DNA of 64,000 nt, taken from contig JADJCH010000008.1 of assembly GCA_016703325.1 (NCBI GenBank), positions 93,883-157,882 of the forward strand, given 5' to 3'. The notes under the pieces were generated by a model, which saw only the letters and a program-made list of their open reading frames with translations, was not told the origin of the DNA and made no database searches. Shown here piece by piece: positions 43,471 to 51,952 of this stretch. Both the position numbers and the translations under genes were made by a program. The first letter of the stretch is position 1. The number at the start of each line of letters is the position of its first letter. Origin of the DNA: Burkholderiales bacterium. Its GTDB lineage: Bacteria > Pseudomonadota > Gammaproteobacteria > Burkholderiales > Burkholderiaceae_C.

Positions 43471-44745
43471 ATGCCTCCTGGATTTCATCGGCTGATCGCG
43501 GCGCAGTTCGCCTCGGCCCTCGCCGACAACGCTGTCCTCATCGTCACCATCGCGCTGTTGCAGCAGCAGGGTTCTGCCCCCTGGCTGGCGCCGCTGCTGA
43601 AGTTCGGCTTCACGCTGTCGTACGTGCTGCTCGCCCCGGTGGTGGGCCCCCTGGCCGACGCCTTCCCGAAGGCCCGCCTGATGGCGGTGATGAACGGGGT
43701 GAAGGTGCTCGGCGTGCTGGCGCTGCTGTGCGGGCTGGACCCGCTGCTGGCCTTCACGGTGATCGGCTTCGGTGCCGCCGCCTACGCGCCGGCCAAGTAC
43801 GGGCTGATCACCGAATTGGTGCCCGGCGAACAGCTGGTGCGCGCCAACGGCTGGATCGAGGTGTCGGTCGTTTGTGCCGCGCTGCTGGGCACGGTGCTGG
43901 GTGGCGCACTGGTGAGCCCCTGGCTGCTGGCGGGCCTCACGCAGGCCGCCACCGCAGGGGACGGCCACGCGGCGGCAGGCCTGGGGCAATGGCCTGCGGG
44001 CGCCCTCAGCGGCTCGCTGCTGCTGTTGCTGGCGGTGTATGCCGCCGCCGCGCTGTTGAACGCGGGCCTGCCGGACAGCGGGGCGCGCTACCCGGCCTCG
44101 GCCGTCCACCCGCTGCGGCTGACCCGCGAGTTCCTGGGCGCCAACCGCACCCTCTGGCGCGACCCCGGCGGCGGACTCTCACTGGCGGTGACCACGATCT
44201 TCTGGGGGGTGGGCGCCACGCTGCAGTTTGCGGTGCTGGGCTGGGCCGCCCAGGTGCTGCTGCTGCCGCTGGAGCAGGCGGCCTACCTGCAGGGTGCGGT
44301 GGCGCTGGGCGTGATCGCCGGAGCGGCAGCCGCGGCGCGCTGGGTGACGCTGTCCGGCGCCAGGCGCATGCTGCCGTTGGGGGTGCTGCTGGGTGCGATG
44401 ATCGCCGCAGCCGCCTTCACCCCCTCGCTGGCCTGGGCGTTGCCGCTGCTGGCGGGGCTGGGCGCGGTGGGCGGCCTGCTGGTGGTGCCGCTGAATGCGC
44501 TGCTGCAGCACCGCGGGCACCAGCTGCTCAGCGCCGGCCGGTCGATCGCGGTGCAGGGCTTCAACGAAAACGCCAGCGTGCTGGGCATGCTGGCGGTCTA
44601 TGCCGGCCTGCTGGCGGCCGAGGTGCCGATCGTGGCGCTGATGTGTGGCTTCGGCCTGTGCATCGCACTGGCCATGGCGCTGCTGTGCTGGCGGCAGCGG
44701 CGGCCCAGTCAGGGTTGCGAGGGCAAGGCCGCCGCCCGCGGCTGA
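43471..44745 (+). CDS. lplT: Lysophospholipid transporter LplT
   Basis: MFS-type flippase that brings lysophospholipids from the outer to the inner leaflet for re-acylation. LplT signature segments are FASALADNAVLIVTIALLQQ, LAPVVGPLADAFPKARLM, GFGAAAYAPAKYGLITELVP, EQLVRANGWIEVSVVCAALL and LNALLQHRGHQLLSAGRSIA. 12 membrane segments, 424 aa (E. coli 397). The usual partner acyltransferase Aas is not adjacent. It converges with a GT4 gene, with 37 bases of 3' overlap. Confidence 0.92.
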   Translation: MPPGFHRLIAAQFASALADNAVLIVTIALLQQQGSAPWLAPLLKFGFTLSYVLLAPVVGPLADAFPKARLMAVMNGVKVLGVLALLCGLDPLLAFTVIGFGAAAYAPAKYGLITELVPGEQLVRANGWIEVSVVCAALLGTVLGGALVSPWLLAGLTQAATAGDGHAAAGLGQWPAGALSGSLLLLLAVYAAAALLNAGLPDSGARYPASAVHPLRLTREFLGANRTLWRDPGGGLSLAVTTIFWGVGATLQFAVLGWAAQVLLLPLEQAAYLQGAVALGVIAGAAAAARWVTLSGARRMLPLGVLLGAMIAAAAFTPSLAWALPLLAGLGAVGGLLVVPLNALLQHRGHQLLSAGRSIAVQGFNENASVLGMLAVYAGLLAAEVPIVALMCGFGLCIALAMALLCWRQRRPSQGCEGKAAARG

Positions 44746-45941
44746 GGCGACTCAGCGACCTGCACCTGCGGAGCCTGCCCAGGTCCAACCGGCAGCGCCT
44801 CGAGCATCCGTTCGAAGCGCCGGGCAATGCCTGGCCAGCCCAGCTCGGCCACCCTGGCGCTGGCCCGCTCACCCAGGCTGCGGCGCTGCTGGCCCTGCAG
44901 CGCCAGCAGCAGCGCCTGACGCAGGAACTCGCTGTCCTGGCCCGGCGGCACCAGCTGGCCATCCCGGCCGCTGGCGATCAGCTGGCCCGCCGCTGCGCAG
45001 TCGAAGGCCAGCACCGGGAGCCCGCTGGCCATGGCCTCGGTGACGACGTTGCCGAAGGTTTCGGTCAGGCTCGGGAACAGGAACAGATCGGCCGACGCAT
45101 AGTGCGCCGCCAGGTCCACCCCGCTGCGGTGACCGGCGAACAGCGCCTGCGGAAAGCGCTGCTGCAGCTCGGCACGGCGCGGGCCATCGCCCACCAGCAG
45201 CAGGCGGCTGCCGGGTTTGACGCGCTGCACTGCCTCGGCCACTTGCAGCAGCAGGTCCAGGTTCTTCTCGGCGGCCAGGCGGCCCACATAGGCCAGCACC
45301 AGGTCGTCGGGCCCCACGCCCCAGGTGCTGCGCAGCGCATGGCTGCGGCGCGCAGGGTGGTAGAGCCCGGTGTCGACCCCGCGGCCGATCACTTGCAGCC
45401 GCTCGAAGCCCTGCCCGGCCAGCTCCCGGCACAGCGCCTCGGTGGGCACCGTGGTGGCCCGGCAGCGGTTGTGGAAGCTGCGCAAACCCGCCAGCAGCAG
45501 CGGTCGCAGCGGCCCCAGGCCGTAGTGCCGGCTGTAGGCGTGGAAGTTGGTGCGGAAGTCGGAGGTCACCGGCAGCCCCAGCCGCCGCGCCGCCAGCAGC
45601 GCGGCCCAGCCCAGCGGCCCCTCGGTGGCCACATGCACCGCCTGCGGCCGCCAGGCACGCCACAGTGCCTGCAGCCGCGCCGGAGCGGCCCAGCCCAGGC
45701 GCAGCGAGGGGTACAAGGGCAGCGCCGCGCCGCGGCACAGCACCGTCTCCAGACGGTCCTGCGGGGTCGGCAGATCCCCCGCCCCCTGGCTGGGGCGCAG
45801 CAACTGGATCGAATGGCCCCGCAGCAGCAGCGCGTCCACCAGTCGAGCGGCGGACATCGCCACGCCGTTGACCTCCGGCGGCCAGGTCTCGGTGACGTAG
45901 GCGATGCGCAGGGGGCCGGCGGCAGCTTGGATCGGTGTCAT
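44709..45941 (-). CDS. GT4-family (group 1) glycosyltransferase
   Basis: Cytoplasmic GT-B transferase using a nucleotide sugar, possibly on a lipid. It starts at 45941 with LRIAYVTETWPPEVNGVAMS, the typical GT4 N-terminus of glycolipid or mannosyl transferases. The C-terminal half has LVLAYVGRLAAEKNLDLLLQ, RLLLVGDGPRRAEL and the E-x7-E nucleotide-binding region in FPSLTETFGNVVTEAMASG. 410 aa. The long open frame upstream of 45941 has no homology. Its place among LplT, phosphatidylserine decarboxylase and membrane proteins suggests a glycolipid product. Confidence 0.87.
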   Translation of the reverse strand: MTPIQAAAGPLRIAYVTETWPPEVNGVAMSAARLVDALLLRGHSIQLLRPSQGAGDLPTPQDRLETVLCRGAALPLYPSLRLGWAAPARLQALWRAWRPQAVHVATEGPLGWAALLAARRLGLPVTSDFRTNFHAYSRHYGLGPLRPLLLAGLRSFHNRCRATTVPTEALCRELAGQGFERLQVIGRGVDTGLYHPARRSHALRSTWGVGPDDLVLAYVGRLAAEKNLDLLLQVAEAVQRVKPGSRLLLVGDGPRRAELQQRFPQALFAGHRSGVDLAAHYASADLFLFPSLTETFGNVVTEAMASGLPVLAFDCAAAGQLIASGRDGQLVPPGQDSEFLRQALLLALQGQQRRSLGERASARVAELGWPGIARRFERMLEALPVGPGQAPQVQVAESPQPRAAALPSQP

Positions 45942-46121
45942 GCGCCGATGCTGCCTGCAGCCTGCAACAGCACGATGACAGGCACCGACGGCAAGGACGG
46001 CATGGAAGGCCCGACACCGCACGGCGACGCCGAACTGACACAGCGTCGTCACCGTCGATTCACGCAACGCGGGGATGCTCGCCGACGTTTTCCTCAACCC
46101 CAACCTGACTGGAGATCCCTC

Positions 46122-46754
46122 GTGTCCCAACCCACGACCGCATCGTCCCCCAACCTCTCGCAGCGCCTGGACGAACTGCGCTGGGACGACCACCGCTACT
46201 ACCACCAGAGCCGCATCAACCAGACCCTGCACCTGATCAGTGCCTGCGCCTTCGTGGTGGCCTATGGGGTGCTGTTCTTCGACCCGGCCAGCGCCGCGCT
46301 GATCGGCTGGTGCGTCTCGATGGTGGCGCGCCAGTCCGGCCACTTCTTCTTCGAACCGCGCGGTTTCGACCAGGTCAACCAGGTCACCGACGAGTACAAG
46401 GAGAAAGTGAAGGTCGGCTACAACATGCAGCGCAAGACGGTGCTGCTGGCCGTCTGGGCTGCGCTGCCGATGCTGCTGTGGCTCACCCCGTCGCTGTTCG
46501 GGCTGATCGAGCCGGCCGAGGGCTTCGACGGCTGGCTGCACGACGTGGGCATCGCCTGGCTGGCACTGGCCCTGCTGGGCCTGGCCTTCCGGGTTCTGCA
46601 GCTGGGCCTGCAGGGCCGTTGGAGCGATGGCCTGATCTGGCTGCTCAAGATCGTCACCGACCCGCTCAACGACATCCGGCTGTACCACAAGTCGCCGCTG
46701 TACCTGCTGCGCGGTGAGCTGATCGACCCGATGCCGCATGCGCGGCGCGGCTGA
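46122..46754 (+). CDS. Membrane protein, DUF962/Mpo1-like (weak)
   Basis: 210 aa from GTG 46122, with GGAG 7 bases upstream. Four or five membrane segments. The segment RINQTLHLISACAFVVAYGV and ARQSGHFFFEPRGFDQ resemble the DUF962/Mpo1 family (fatty-acid alpha-dioxygenase-like), whose members share a G-H-F-F-x-E core; this is a weak resemblance. The C-terminus has KIVTDPLNDIRLYHKSPLYL, which I do not recognise. It lies between a divergent GT4 and a convergent aminotransferase. Confidence 0.6.
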   Translation: MSQPTTASSPNLSQRLDELRWDDHRYYHQSRINQTLHLISACAFVVAYGVLFFDPASAALIGWCVSMVARQSGHFFFEPRGFDQVNQVTDEYKEKVKVGYNMQRKTVLLAVWAALPMLLWLTPSLFGLIEPAEGFDGWLHDVGIAWLALALLGLAFRVLQLGLQGRWSDGLIWLLKIVTDPLNDIRLYHKSPLYLLRGELIDPMPHARRG

Positions 46755-46805
46755 ATGCCGCTGCCGGGCCCGCTGCACGGCGGCCCGGTGGGGGTGTTTA
46801 CCTCA

Positions 46806-46838
46806 CAAGAAAACGCCGGGCCACCCCAAGTTTTCTTG
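46806..46838. repeat. Inverted repeat, possible dispersed intergenic element
   Basis: CAAGAAAAC (46806-46814) and GTTTTCTTG (46830-46838) are a perfect 9-bp inverted pair around a GC-rich 15-base centre, between two convergent stops. The AT-rich arms stand out in this genome and are embedded in further G/C-rich pairing sequence (about 46760-46890). It may act as a bidirectional terminator or be a copy of a repeated (REP-like) element. Confidence 0.5.
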
Positions 46839-46893
46839 CGCCCCCGCGGGGGGCCGGGACGGGTATCACCGGGCCCTTGGGGGTGCTCGGCAC

Positions 46894-48576
46894 TCAGCCG
46901 GCCGTCCCGCCCGGGCTGCCGCTGCGGCCGAAGCGCTCGGACAGCAGCTCGCGCAGCAGCCCGCGCTTCAGGTCACTGTGGGTCACCCCCGGCGCCTTCC
47001 ACCACCAGCCGTCGCGCTGCATGGCCTGGCCGGCGACAACGAAGCGGTCGCACACTGCTTCGAAGTCCGCCGCCTCGTAGTTGAGGCTGAACACCAGCCG
47101 GCCGCTGCCCACCCAGCTCAGCGCCAAGCCCTGGGCGCGCAGGTAGAACTGCAGCATCCAGTGGTAACGCGAGGGCTGGGTGTACAGCACCGTCCAGATG
47201 GTCGAGAGGTTTGCCAGGCGCACCGGCAGACCGGCGGCCTCCAACCGCTGGTTGAGCCGCGCGGCGCGGCCATCCCAGCGCTCGTCCAGGCCGTCGTAGA
47301 GCGCACGCACCTCGGGCGACTGCAGCCGCTCCAGGAAGACCTGCATCGCGCCCATCACATAGGGATGCGAATTGAAGGTGCCTCGCGCGAAGCACAGGTC
47401 GGCAGGCCGCTGCGGGCGGAAGCGCTGCATCAAATCGCGCCGACCGCAGACCACCCCCACCGGCAGGCCGCCGCCCAGGGTCTTGCCGTAGGTCACCAGG
47501 TCCGCCTGCACCCCGAAGTACTGCTGCGCACCACCGGGCGCGAGGCGGAAGCCCACAAACACCTCGTCAAAGATCAGCACGATGCCGCGCTCGCTGCACA
47601 CCTGGCGCAGCCGCTGCAGCCAGGCGGTGTAGGCGGCGCGGTCGAAACCCGCGCTGCGGCTGCCATCCACCAGCGAGGAGTCGCCCGGCGCCGCGCTGTT
47701 GGGGTGCAGGGCCTGCAGCGGGTTGACCAGCACGCAGGCCACATCGCGGCGCTGCGCCAGCACCTTCAGGCTGCGCTCGCTCAGGTCGGCCAGGGTGTAG
47801 GTCTCGCGCGGGGGCAGCGGGTTGCCGGGGCCGGGCTGCACGTCCTCCCACCAGCCGTGGTAGGCGCCGGCAAAACGCACCAGGTGGCTGCGGCCGGTGT
47901 GGTAACGCGCCAGGCGCACCGCCTGCATCACCGCCTCCGTGCCGGACATGTGGAAGCTCACCTCGTCCAGCCCCGAGATCGCCTTCAGTCGCTCCACGTT
48001 GGACAGCACCACCGGGTGGTAGGCGCCCAGCACCGGGCCGAGTGCCGACACCCGCTCGGCACCCTCGGCGATGCAGGTCTTGTAGAAGTCGTAGCCGAAC
48101 AGGTTGACGCCGTAGGAGCCGGTGAGGTCGTAGAAGCGGTTGCCGTCCAGGTCCTCCACCTGCACACCCTCGCTGGACTGCAGGAAGGCGCCCAGCTGCA
48201 GGTGCTCGCGCAGGTAGGGGCTGAACTGGAAGGGCACCCGGTAGCGGCCGGTGAACTGCAGGTCCGGCAGGTGCTCGCGGGCGCGTGCGGTCATCGCGGC
48301 GCTGCGGGCAAAACGCTCGCGGTAGAGGGCGCACAGCCGCTCGAAACCCTCGCGGCGGGCGCCCACCACATCGGGCGGCGCGTCGTCGGCGGCAAAGAAG
48401 CGCGCCTCGTCGTAGGCATAGCCGGGAATCAGCCCGGCGATGCGTTTGGCCAGGCGCGAATGGCCGGCCAGCGAGCGGTGCTTGGCCCGCGACAGCATCA
48501 GGCGCCGGTGCAGGCGCGGCAGGCTCGCGGCCAGTGCGGCCAGCGAGACGGAAGTGAGAGCAAAAGTGGGGTCCAT
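46894..48576 (-). CDS. Class III PLP aminotransferase, GSA-aminomutase-like, long form
   Basis: PLP-dependent fold-type I enzyme. The PLP lysine is in LVTYGKTLGGGLPVGVVCG, the cofactor aspartate in IVLIFDEVFVGFR and the amino-group side in SFHMSGTEAVMQAVRLARYH. The domain starts only after about 130 residues (LREHLQLGAFLQSSEGVQVE), so at 560 aa it is some 130 aa longer than glutamate-1-semialdehyde aminomutase. The N-terminal extension has a hydrophobic start (FALTSVSLAALAASLPRL) that might touch the membrane. Genomic position next to a phosphatidylserine decarboxylase suggests an amino-lipid or head-group reaction rather than heme synthesis; inference only. Confidence 0.8.
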   Translation of the reverse strand: MDPTFALTSVSLAALAASLPRLHRRLMLSRAKHRSLAGHSRLAKRIAGLIPGYAYDEARFFAADDAPPDVVGARREGFERLCALYRERFARSAAMTARAREHLPDLQFTGRYRVPFQFSPYLREHLQLGAFLQSSEGVQVEDLDGNRFYDLTGSYGVNLFGYDFYKTCIAEGAERVSALGPVLGAYHPVVLSNVERLKAISGLDEVSFHMSGTEAVMQAVRLARYHTGRSHLVRFAGAYHGWWEDVQPGPGNPLPPRETYTLADLSERSLKVLAQRRDVACVLVNPLQALHPNSAAPGDSSLVDGSRSAGFDRAAYTAWLQRLRQVCSERGIVLIFDEVFVGFRLAPGGAQQYFGVQADLVTYGKTLGGGLPVGVVCGRRDLMQRFRPQRPADLCFARGTFNSHPYVMGAMQVFLERLQSPEVRALYDGLDERWDGRAARLNQRLEAAGLPVRLANLSTIWTVLYTQPSRYHWMLQFYLRAQGLALSWVGSGRLVFSLNYEAADFEAVCDRFVVAGQAMQRDGWWWKAPGVTHSDLKRGLLRELLSERFGRSGSPGGTAG

Positions 48577-48629
48577 GGGGCCTCATCAACAACAACCCCC
48601 CGGATGTAGCCGGATCGATTGACAGGCCG

Positions 48630-49604
48630 ATGAAACCGAACACCGTCCCCCCCGATTCCACCCACCCTGCCGGGCCACCCCACCACAGCGGCTGGCGCAC
48701 CTGGCGCGACCGCCTGCTGCTGCAGGAGGACCTCAACTTCCTGCTCACCAACCGCATCCCCCGCATCACCGCCACCCGGCTGATGGGCTGGTACAGCGGC
48801 CTGCGCAGCCCCTGGCTGACGGCGTTGTCGATCCGCATCTGGCGCGCCTTCAGCGACCTGGACCTGAGCGAGTCCAGGCAGCAGCACTTCAACAGCCTGC
48901 AGGAATGTTTCACCCGCGAACTGGTGGCCGGCGCCCGCCCGGTGGATGCGCGGCCCGAGCTGCTCACCAGCCCCAGCGATGCCATCGTCGGCGCCTGCGG
49001 CCGGGTGCAGGGCAACCAGCTGTTCCAGGCCAAGGGCTTCCCGTACGCGCTGGAGGAACTCTTCGGCCCGAGCCAGGACCCGGCCGACTTCCGCGACGGG
49101 GTGTACGTCACGCTGAGGCTCACCTCGGCGATGTACCACCGCTTCCACGCTCCGCAGGACGGCCGGCTGGAGCGGGTCACCTACCTCAGCGGCGACACCT
49201 GGAATGTCAACCCGATCGCCTTGAAGCGCGTCGAAAAGCTGTTCTGCCGCAACGAACGGGCGGTGCTGCGCCTGCGGCTGGACCGCGGCGGCCACCCCAT
49301 CGCGCTGGTGCCGGTGGCCGCCGTGCTGGTGGCCAGCCTGCGCCTGCATGCGCTGGACGTGCTGCTGCACCTGCGCTGGAAGGGGCCCAACGAACTGCCC
49401 GTGCCTGCCGATCGCGCCGCCTTCCGCAAGGGGGAGGAGCTGGGCTGGTTCCAGCACGGCTCGACGATCATCGTCTTCGCTCCGCCCGGCTTCGAGCTCT
49501 GCGAGGGCATCGCTGCCGGGGCGCGGCTGAAGATGGGTCAACCCCTGCTCAGATGGCCGCAGACTGCCACGCCAGCGTCACACGGCGGGGCTACGTTGGG
49601 GTGA
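48630..49604 (+). CDS. Phosphatidylserine decarboxylase-family protein
   Basis: Pyruvoyl-dependent decarboxylase making phosphatidylethanolamine. Family features: FFTREL-like segment QECFTRELVAGARPVDARPE, SPSDAIVGACGRVQGNQLFQ, the conserved histidine in LTSAMYHRFHAPQDG and the auto-cleavage site near the C-terminus, here WFQHGSTIIVF. Most proteins have L-G-S-T where this one has H-G-S-T; the serine that forms the pyruvoyl group is retained. 324 aa. Divergent from the class III aminotransferase gene with a 53-base gap. It could be an additional Psd working on a special lipid. Confidence 0.85.
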   Translation: MKPNTVPPDSTHPAGPPHHSGWRTWRDRLLLQEDLNFLLTNRIPRITATRLMGWYSGLRSPWLTALSIRIWRAFSDLDLSESRQQHFNSLQECFTRELVAGARPVDARPELLTSPSDAIVGACGRVQGNQLFQAKGFPYALEELFGPSQDPADFRDGVYVTLRLTSAMYHRFHAPQDGRLERVTYLSGDTWNVNPIALKRVEKLFCRNERAVLRLRLDRGGHPIALVPVAAVLVASLRLHALDVLLHLRWKGPNELPVPADRAAFRKGEELGWFQHGSTIIVFAPPGFELCEGIAAGARLKMGQPLLRWPQTATPASHGGATLG

Positions 49605-49626
49605 AGTCCCTCTGAGCCGTACCGCC

Positions 49627-51738
49627 ATGAAGCATCCGCTCCCTCCCCTGGTCCCCGTCACCCTCCCAACGCCCCACCGGCCCTTTGATCTTCCCCACAC
49701 CTTGGCCGGCACCTTGCCCGACCTCCTGGCCGCACCCCTGACAGACACCCAGCCTCAGCAGCCCCGGCCCGACACCGCCGAGGCCCAAGTCCCGGCCCTG
49801 CCCGACCCCGGCTGGGCGCCGCAGGACTGCACCGCGCTGATCGACCTGCTGCTGGAGCTGCGCCAGGACATGCTGGCGCAGGAGGCCCTGCTGGCCCCTC
49901 AGATCGAGGCGGTGGCCCCCACCCACCGCGCCAGCGCGCGCAACTTTGCCCACTACCTGGCGCTGCGCAGGGGCGACCGTCGCGCACTGCAGGAGCAGCT
50001 CGCTGCGCTGGGGCTGTCCTCCCTGGGCCGATCGGAGGCCGCGGTGCTGGCCAACCTGGACAAGGTGCTGGGCCTGCTGCACCGCCTGGCCGGCCGCCCC
50101 TGGCAGGACCACTCCGCCGGGGAACCCATCGGCCTGCACGGCGGCCAGCGCCTGCTGCAGGCGCACAGCAATGCCCTGCTCGGCGCCGCCCCCGCGGGGC
50201 GCAGCGTGCGCATCATGGTCACCCTGCCCAGCGAGGCGGCCAGCGACCCCGCCCTGCTGCGCCGCCTGGTGGACGCCGGCATGGACATCGCGCGCATCAA
50301 CTGCGCCCACGACGAAGCGCCCGCCTGGACCGCCATGGCCGCCGGTGTGCGGGCCGCCGCCCAGGCCGCCGGCCGCCCGGTGCGGGTGCTGATGGACCTG
50401 GGCGGCCCCAAGCTGCGCACCGGGCCGATCGCGGCCGGCCCGGCCGTGCTCAAGCTCCAGCCCCGGCGCGACAGCTTCGGCCGCGTGATCGCCCCAGTGA
50501 CCCTCGGCCTGCGCCCGCCGGGCAGCCGCCTGCCGGTGCCGGGCGCCGATGCACAGCTGAGTGTGGATGGCGACTGGCTGGCGCGCCTGAGGGTGGGTGA
50601 CGAGCTGAACCTGACCGACGCCCGCGAGGCCCGCCGCACGCTGCAGGTGGTGGCCTGCGGAGAAGCGGGCGTGCGGGTGGAGAGTGGTCACACCCTCTAC
50701 CTGCTGCCCGGCACCGAGGTGCAGGGACCGAGCCACTGGACGCCGGCCGAGCCACAGCCTGGACCCCGGTCGGACGCCCACCCTGCGCCCCATCGCAGCC
50801 ACCCTCACAGCAGCGGCCGTCCGCAGCGATCACCCCACTGCACCCGCCTGCAGGACATCCCCTGCCGTCCCGGCAGCCTGTTCCTGCGGGTGGGCGACCG
50901 CCTGCGCCTGACGCGCGGCGGCATCGCCAGCCCGCGCAGCCGCGAGGAGGCCGATGCGCAGGGCCCGGCCGAGCTCCAGCTGGCCTGCACCCTGCCGGAG
51001 GTGTTCGGCCAGGTTCACCCGGGTGAACGGGTGCTGTTCGACGATGGCCGCATCACCGGCGTGATCCGCCAGGCCGAGGCCGACGGGCTGCAGGTGGACA
51101 TCACCCACACCCGCCCCGGCGGCAGCGTGCTGGCCGCCGACAAGGGCATCAACCTGCCCGACAGCGCCCTGGACCTGCCCGCACTCACCGACAAGGACCT
51201 GGCCGACCTGACCACCGTGGCCCGCATCGCGGACCTGGCGGGACTGTCCTTCGTGCAGCGCGCCGAGGACGTCCGGACCCTGCGCCACCAGCTGCAGGCC
51301 CAGGGCGCGCCGAACCTGGGCGTGCTGCTGAAGATCGAGACCCGCCGCGCCTTCGAGAACCTGCCGGAGCTGGTGCTGGCCGCGATGGCCGGCGAAGCCG
51401 CCGGCCTGATGATCGCCCGCGGCGACCTGGCGGTGGAATGCGGCTACGAACGCCTGGCCGAGGTGCAGGAGGAGCTGCTCTGGGCGGCGGAGGCCGCCCA
51501 CCTGCCGGTGGTCTGGGCCACCCAGGTGCTGGAAACCCTGGCCAAGACCGGCCAGCCTTCCCGCGCGGAGATCACCGATGCGGCCATGGGTGAACGCGCC
51601 GAATGCGTGATGCTCAACAAGGGGCCGCACATCGTCGCGGCCATGCACACCCTGGACGACATCCTGCAGCGCATGCAGGCCCACCAGGACAAAAAGCGCT
51701 CGCTGTTGCGAGCGCTGGGGGCCTGGCAGAGGCGTTGA
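49627..51738 (+). CDS. Pyruvate-kinase-like protein with N-terminal extension and central insert
   Basis: 703 residues. Pyruvate kinase motifs start after about 190 residues but are altered: MDIARINCAHDEAP (usual RxNFSHG), LMDLGGPKLRTGPI (usual LDTKGPEIRTG), AADKGINLPDSALDLPALTD, LLKIETRRAFENL with the catalytic Lys, GLMIARGDLAVECG and VVWATQVLETLAK. The C-terminal regulatory domain is absent; the protein stops after VMLNKGPHIVAAM. Between the two halves of the B-domain region is a Pro/His-rich insert of about 50 residues (GPRSDAHPAPHRSHPHSSGR). Key metal and substrate residues are partly kept, so activity is possible but not certain. Confidence 0.78.
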   Translation: MKHPLPPLVPVTLPTPHRPFDLPHTLAGTLPDLLAAPLTDTQPQQPRPDTAEAQVPALPDPGWAPQDCTALIDLLLELRQDMLAQEALLAPQIEAVAPTHRASARNFAHYLALRRGDRRALQEQLAALGLSSLGRSEAAVLANLDKVLGLLHRLAGRPWQDHSAGEPIGLHGGQRLLQAHSNALLGAAPAGRSVRIMVTLPSEAASDPALLRRLVDAGMDIARINCAHDEAPAWTAMAAGVRAAAQAAGRPVRVLMDLGGPKLRTGPIAAGPAVLKLQPRRDSFGRVIAPVTLGLRPPGSRLPVPGADAQLSVDGDWLARLRVGDELNLTDAREARRTLQVVACGEAGVRVESGHTLYLLPGTEVQGPSHWTPAEPQPGPRSDAHPAPHRSHPHSSGRPQRSPHCTRLQDIPCRPGSLFLRVGDRLRLTRGGIASPRSREEADAQGPAELQLACTLPEVFGQVHPGERVLFDDGRITGVIRQAEADGLQVDITHTRPGGSVLAADKGINLPDSALDLPALTDKDLADLTTVARIADLAGLSFVQRAEDVRTLRHQLQAQGAPNLGVLLKIETRRAFENLPELVLAAMAGEAAGLMIARGDLAVECGYERLAEVQEELLWAAEAAHLPVVWATQVLETLAKTGQPSRAEITDAAMGERAECVMLNKGPHIVAAMHTLDDILQRMQAHQDKKRSLLRALGAWQRR

Positions 51739-51952
51739 ACCCCCGGCCCGGCACCTGCACCGGCCTGCCCCGCACAGGTATCGAAGGGTCGGCACGAAGA
51801 CGGCGCATCGGGTGCCGGGAGGGGATTTCGGCTGAATCCGGCAATCCATCGGCCGAATCGCCTGCAACGCCCCAGAAAGAGAGGGTATTCGGCCGCAGGG
51901 TGACCTCCTAGAGTCGGCTCCAGTGTTTCTGCCGCGTCAACCAGGAGTCGCC

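Noticed and set aside
44709..46778. A single long minus-strand protein of 689 residues
   Set aside because: Only the part from 45941 downwards matches a GT4 glycosyltransferase; the upstream part is antisense to the membrane-protein gene at 46122-46754.
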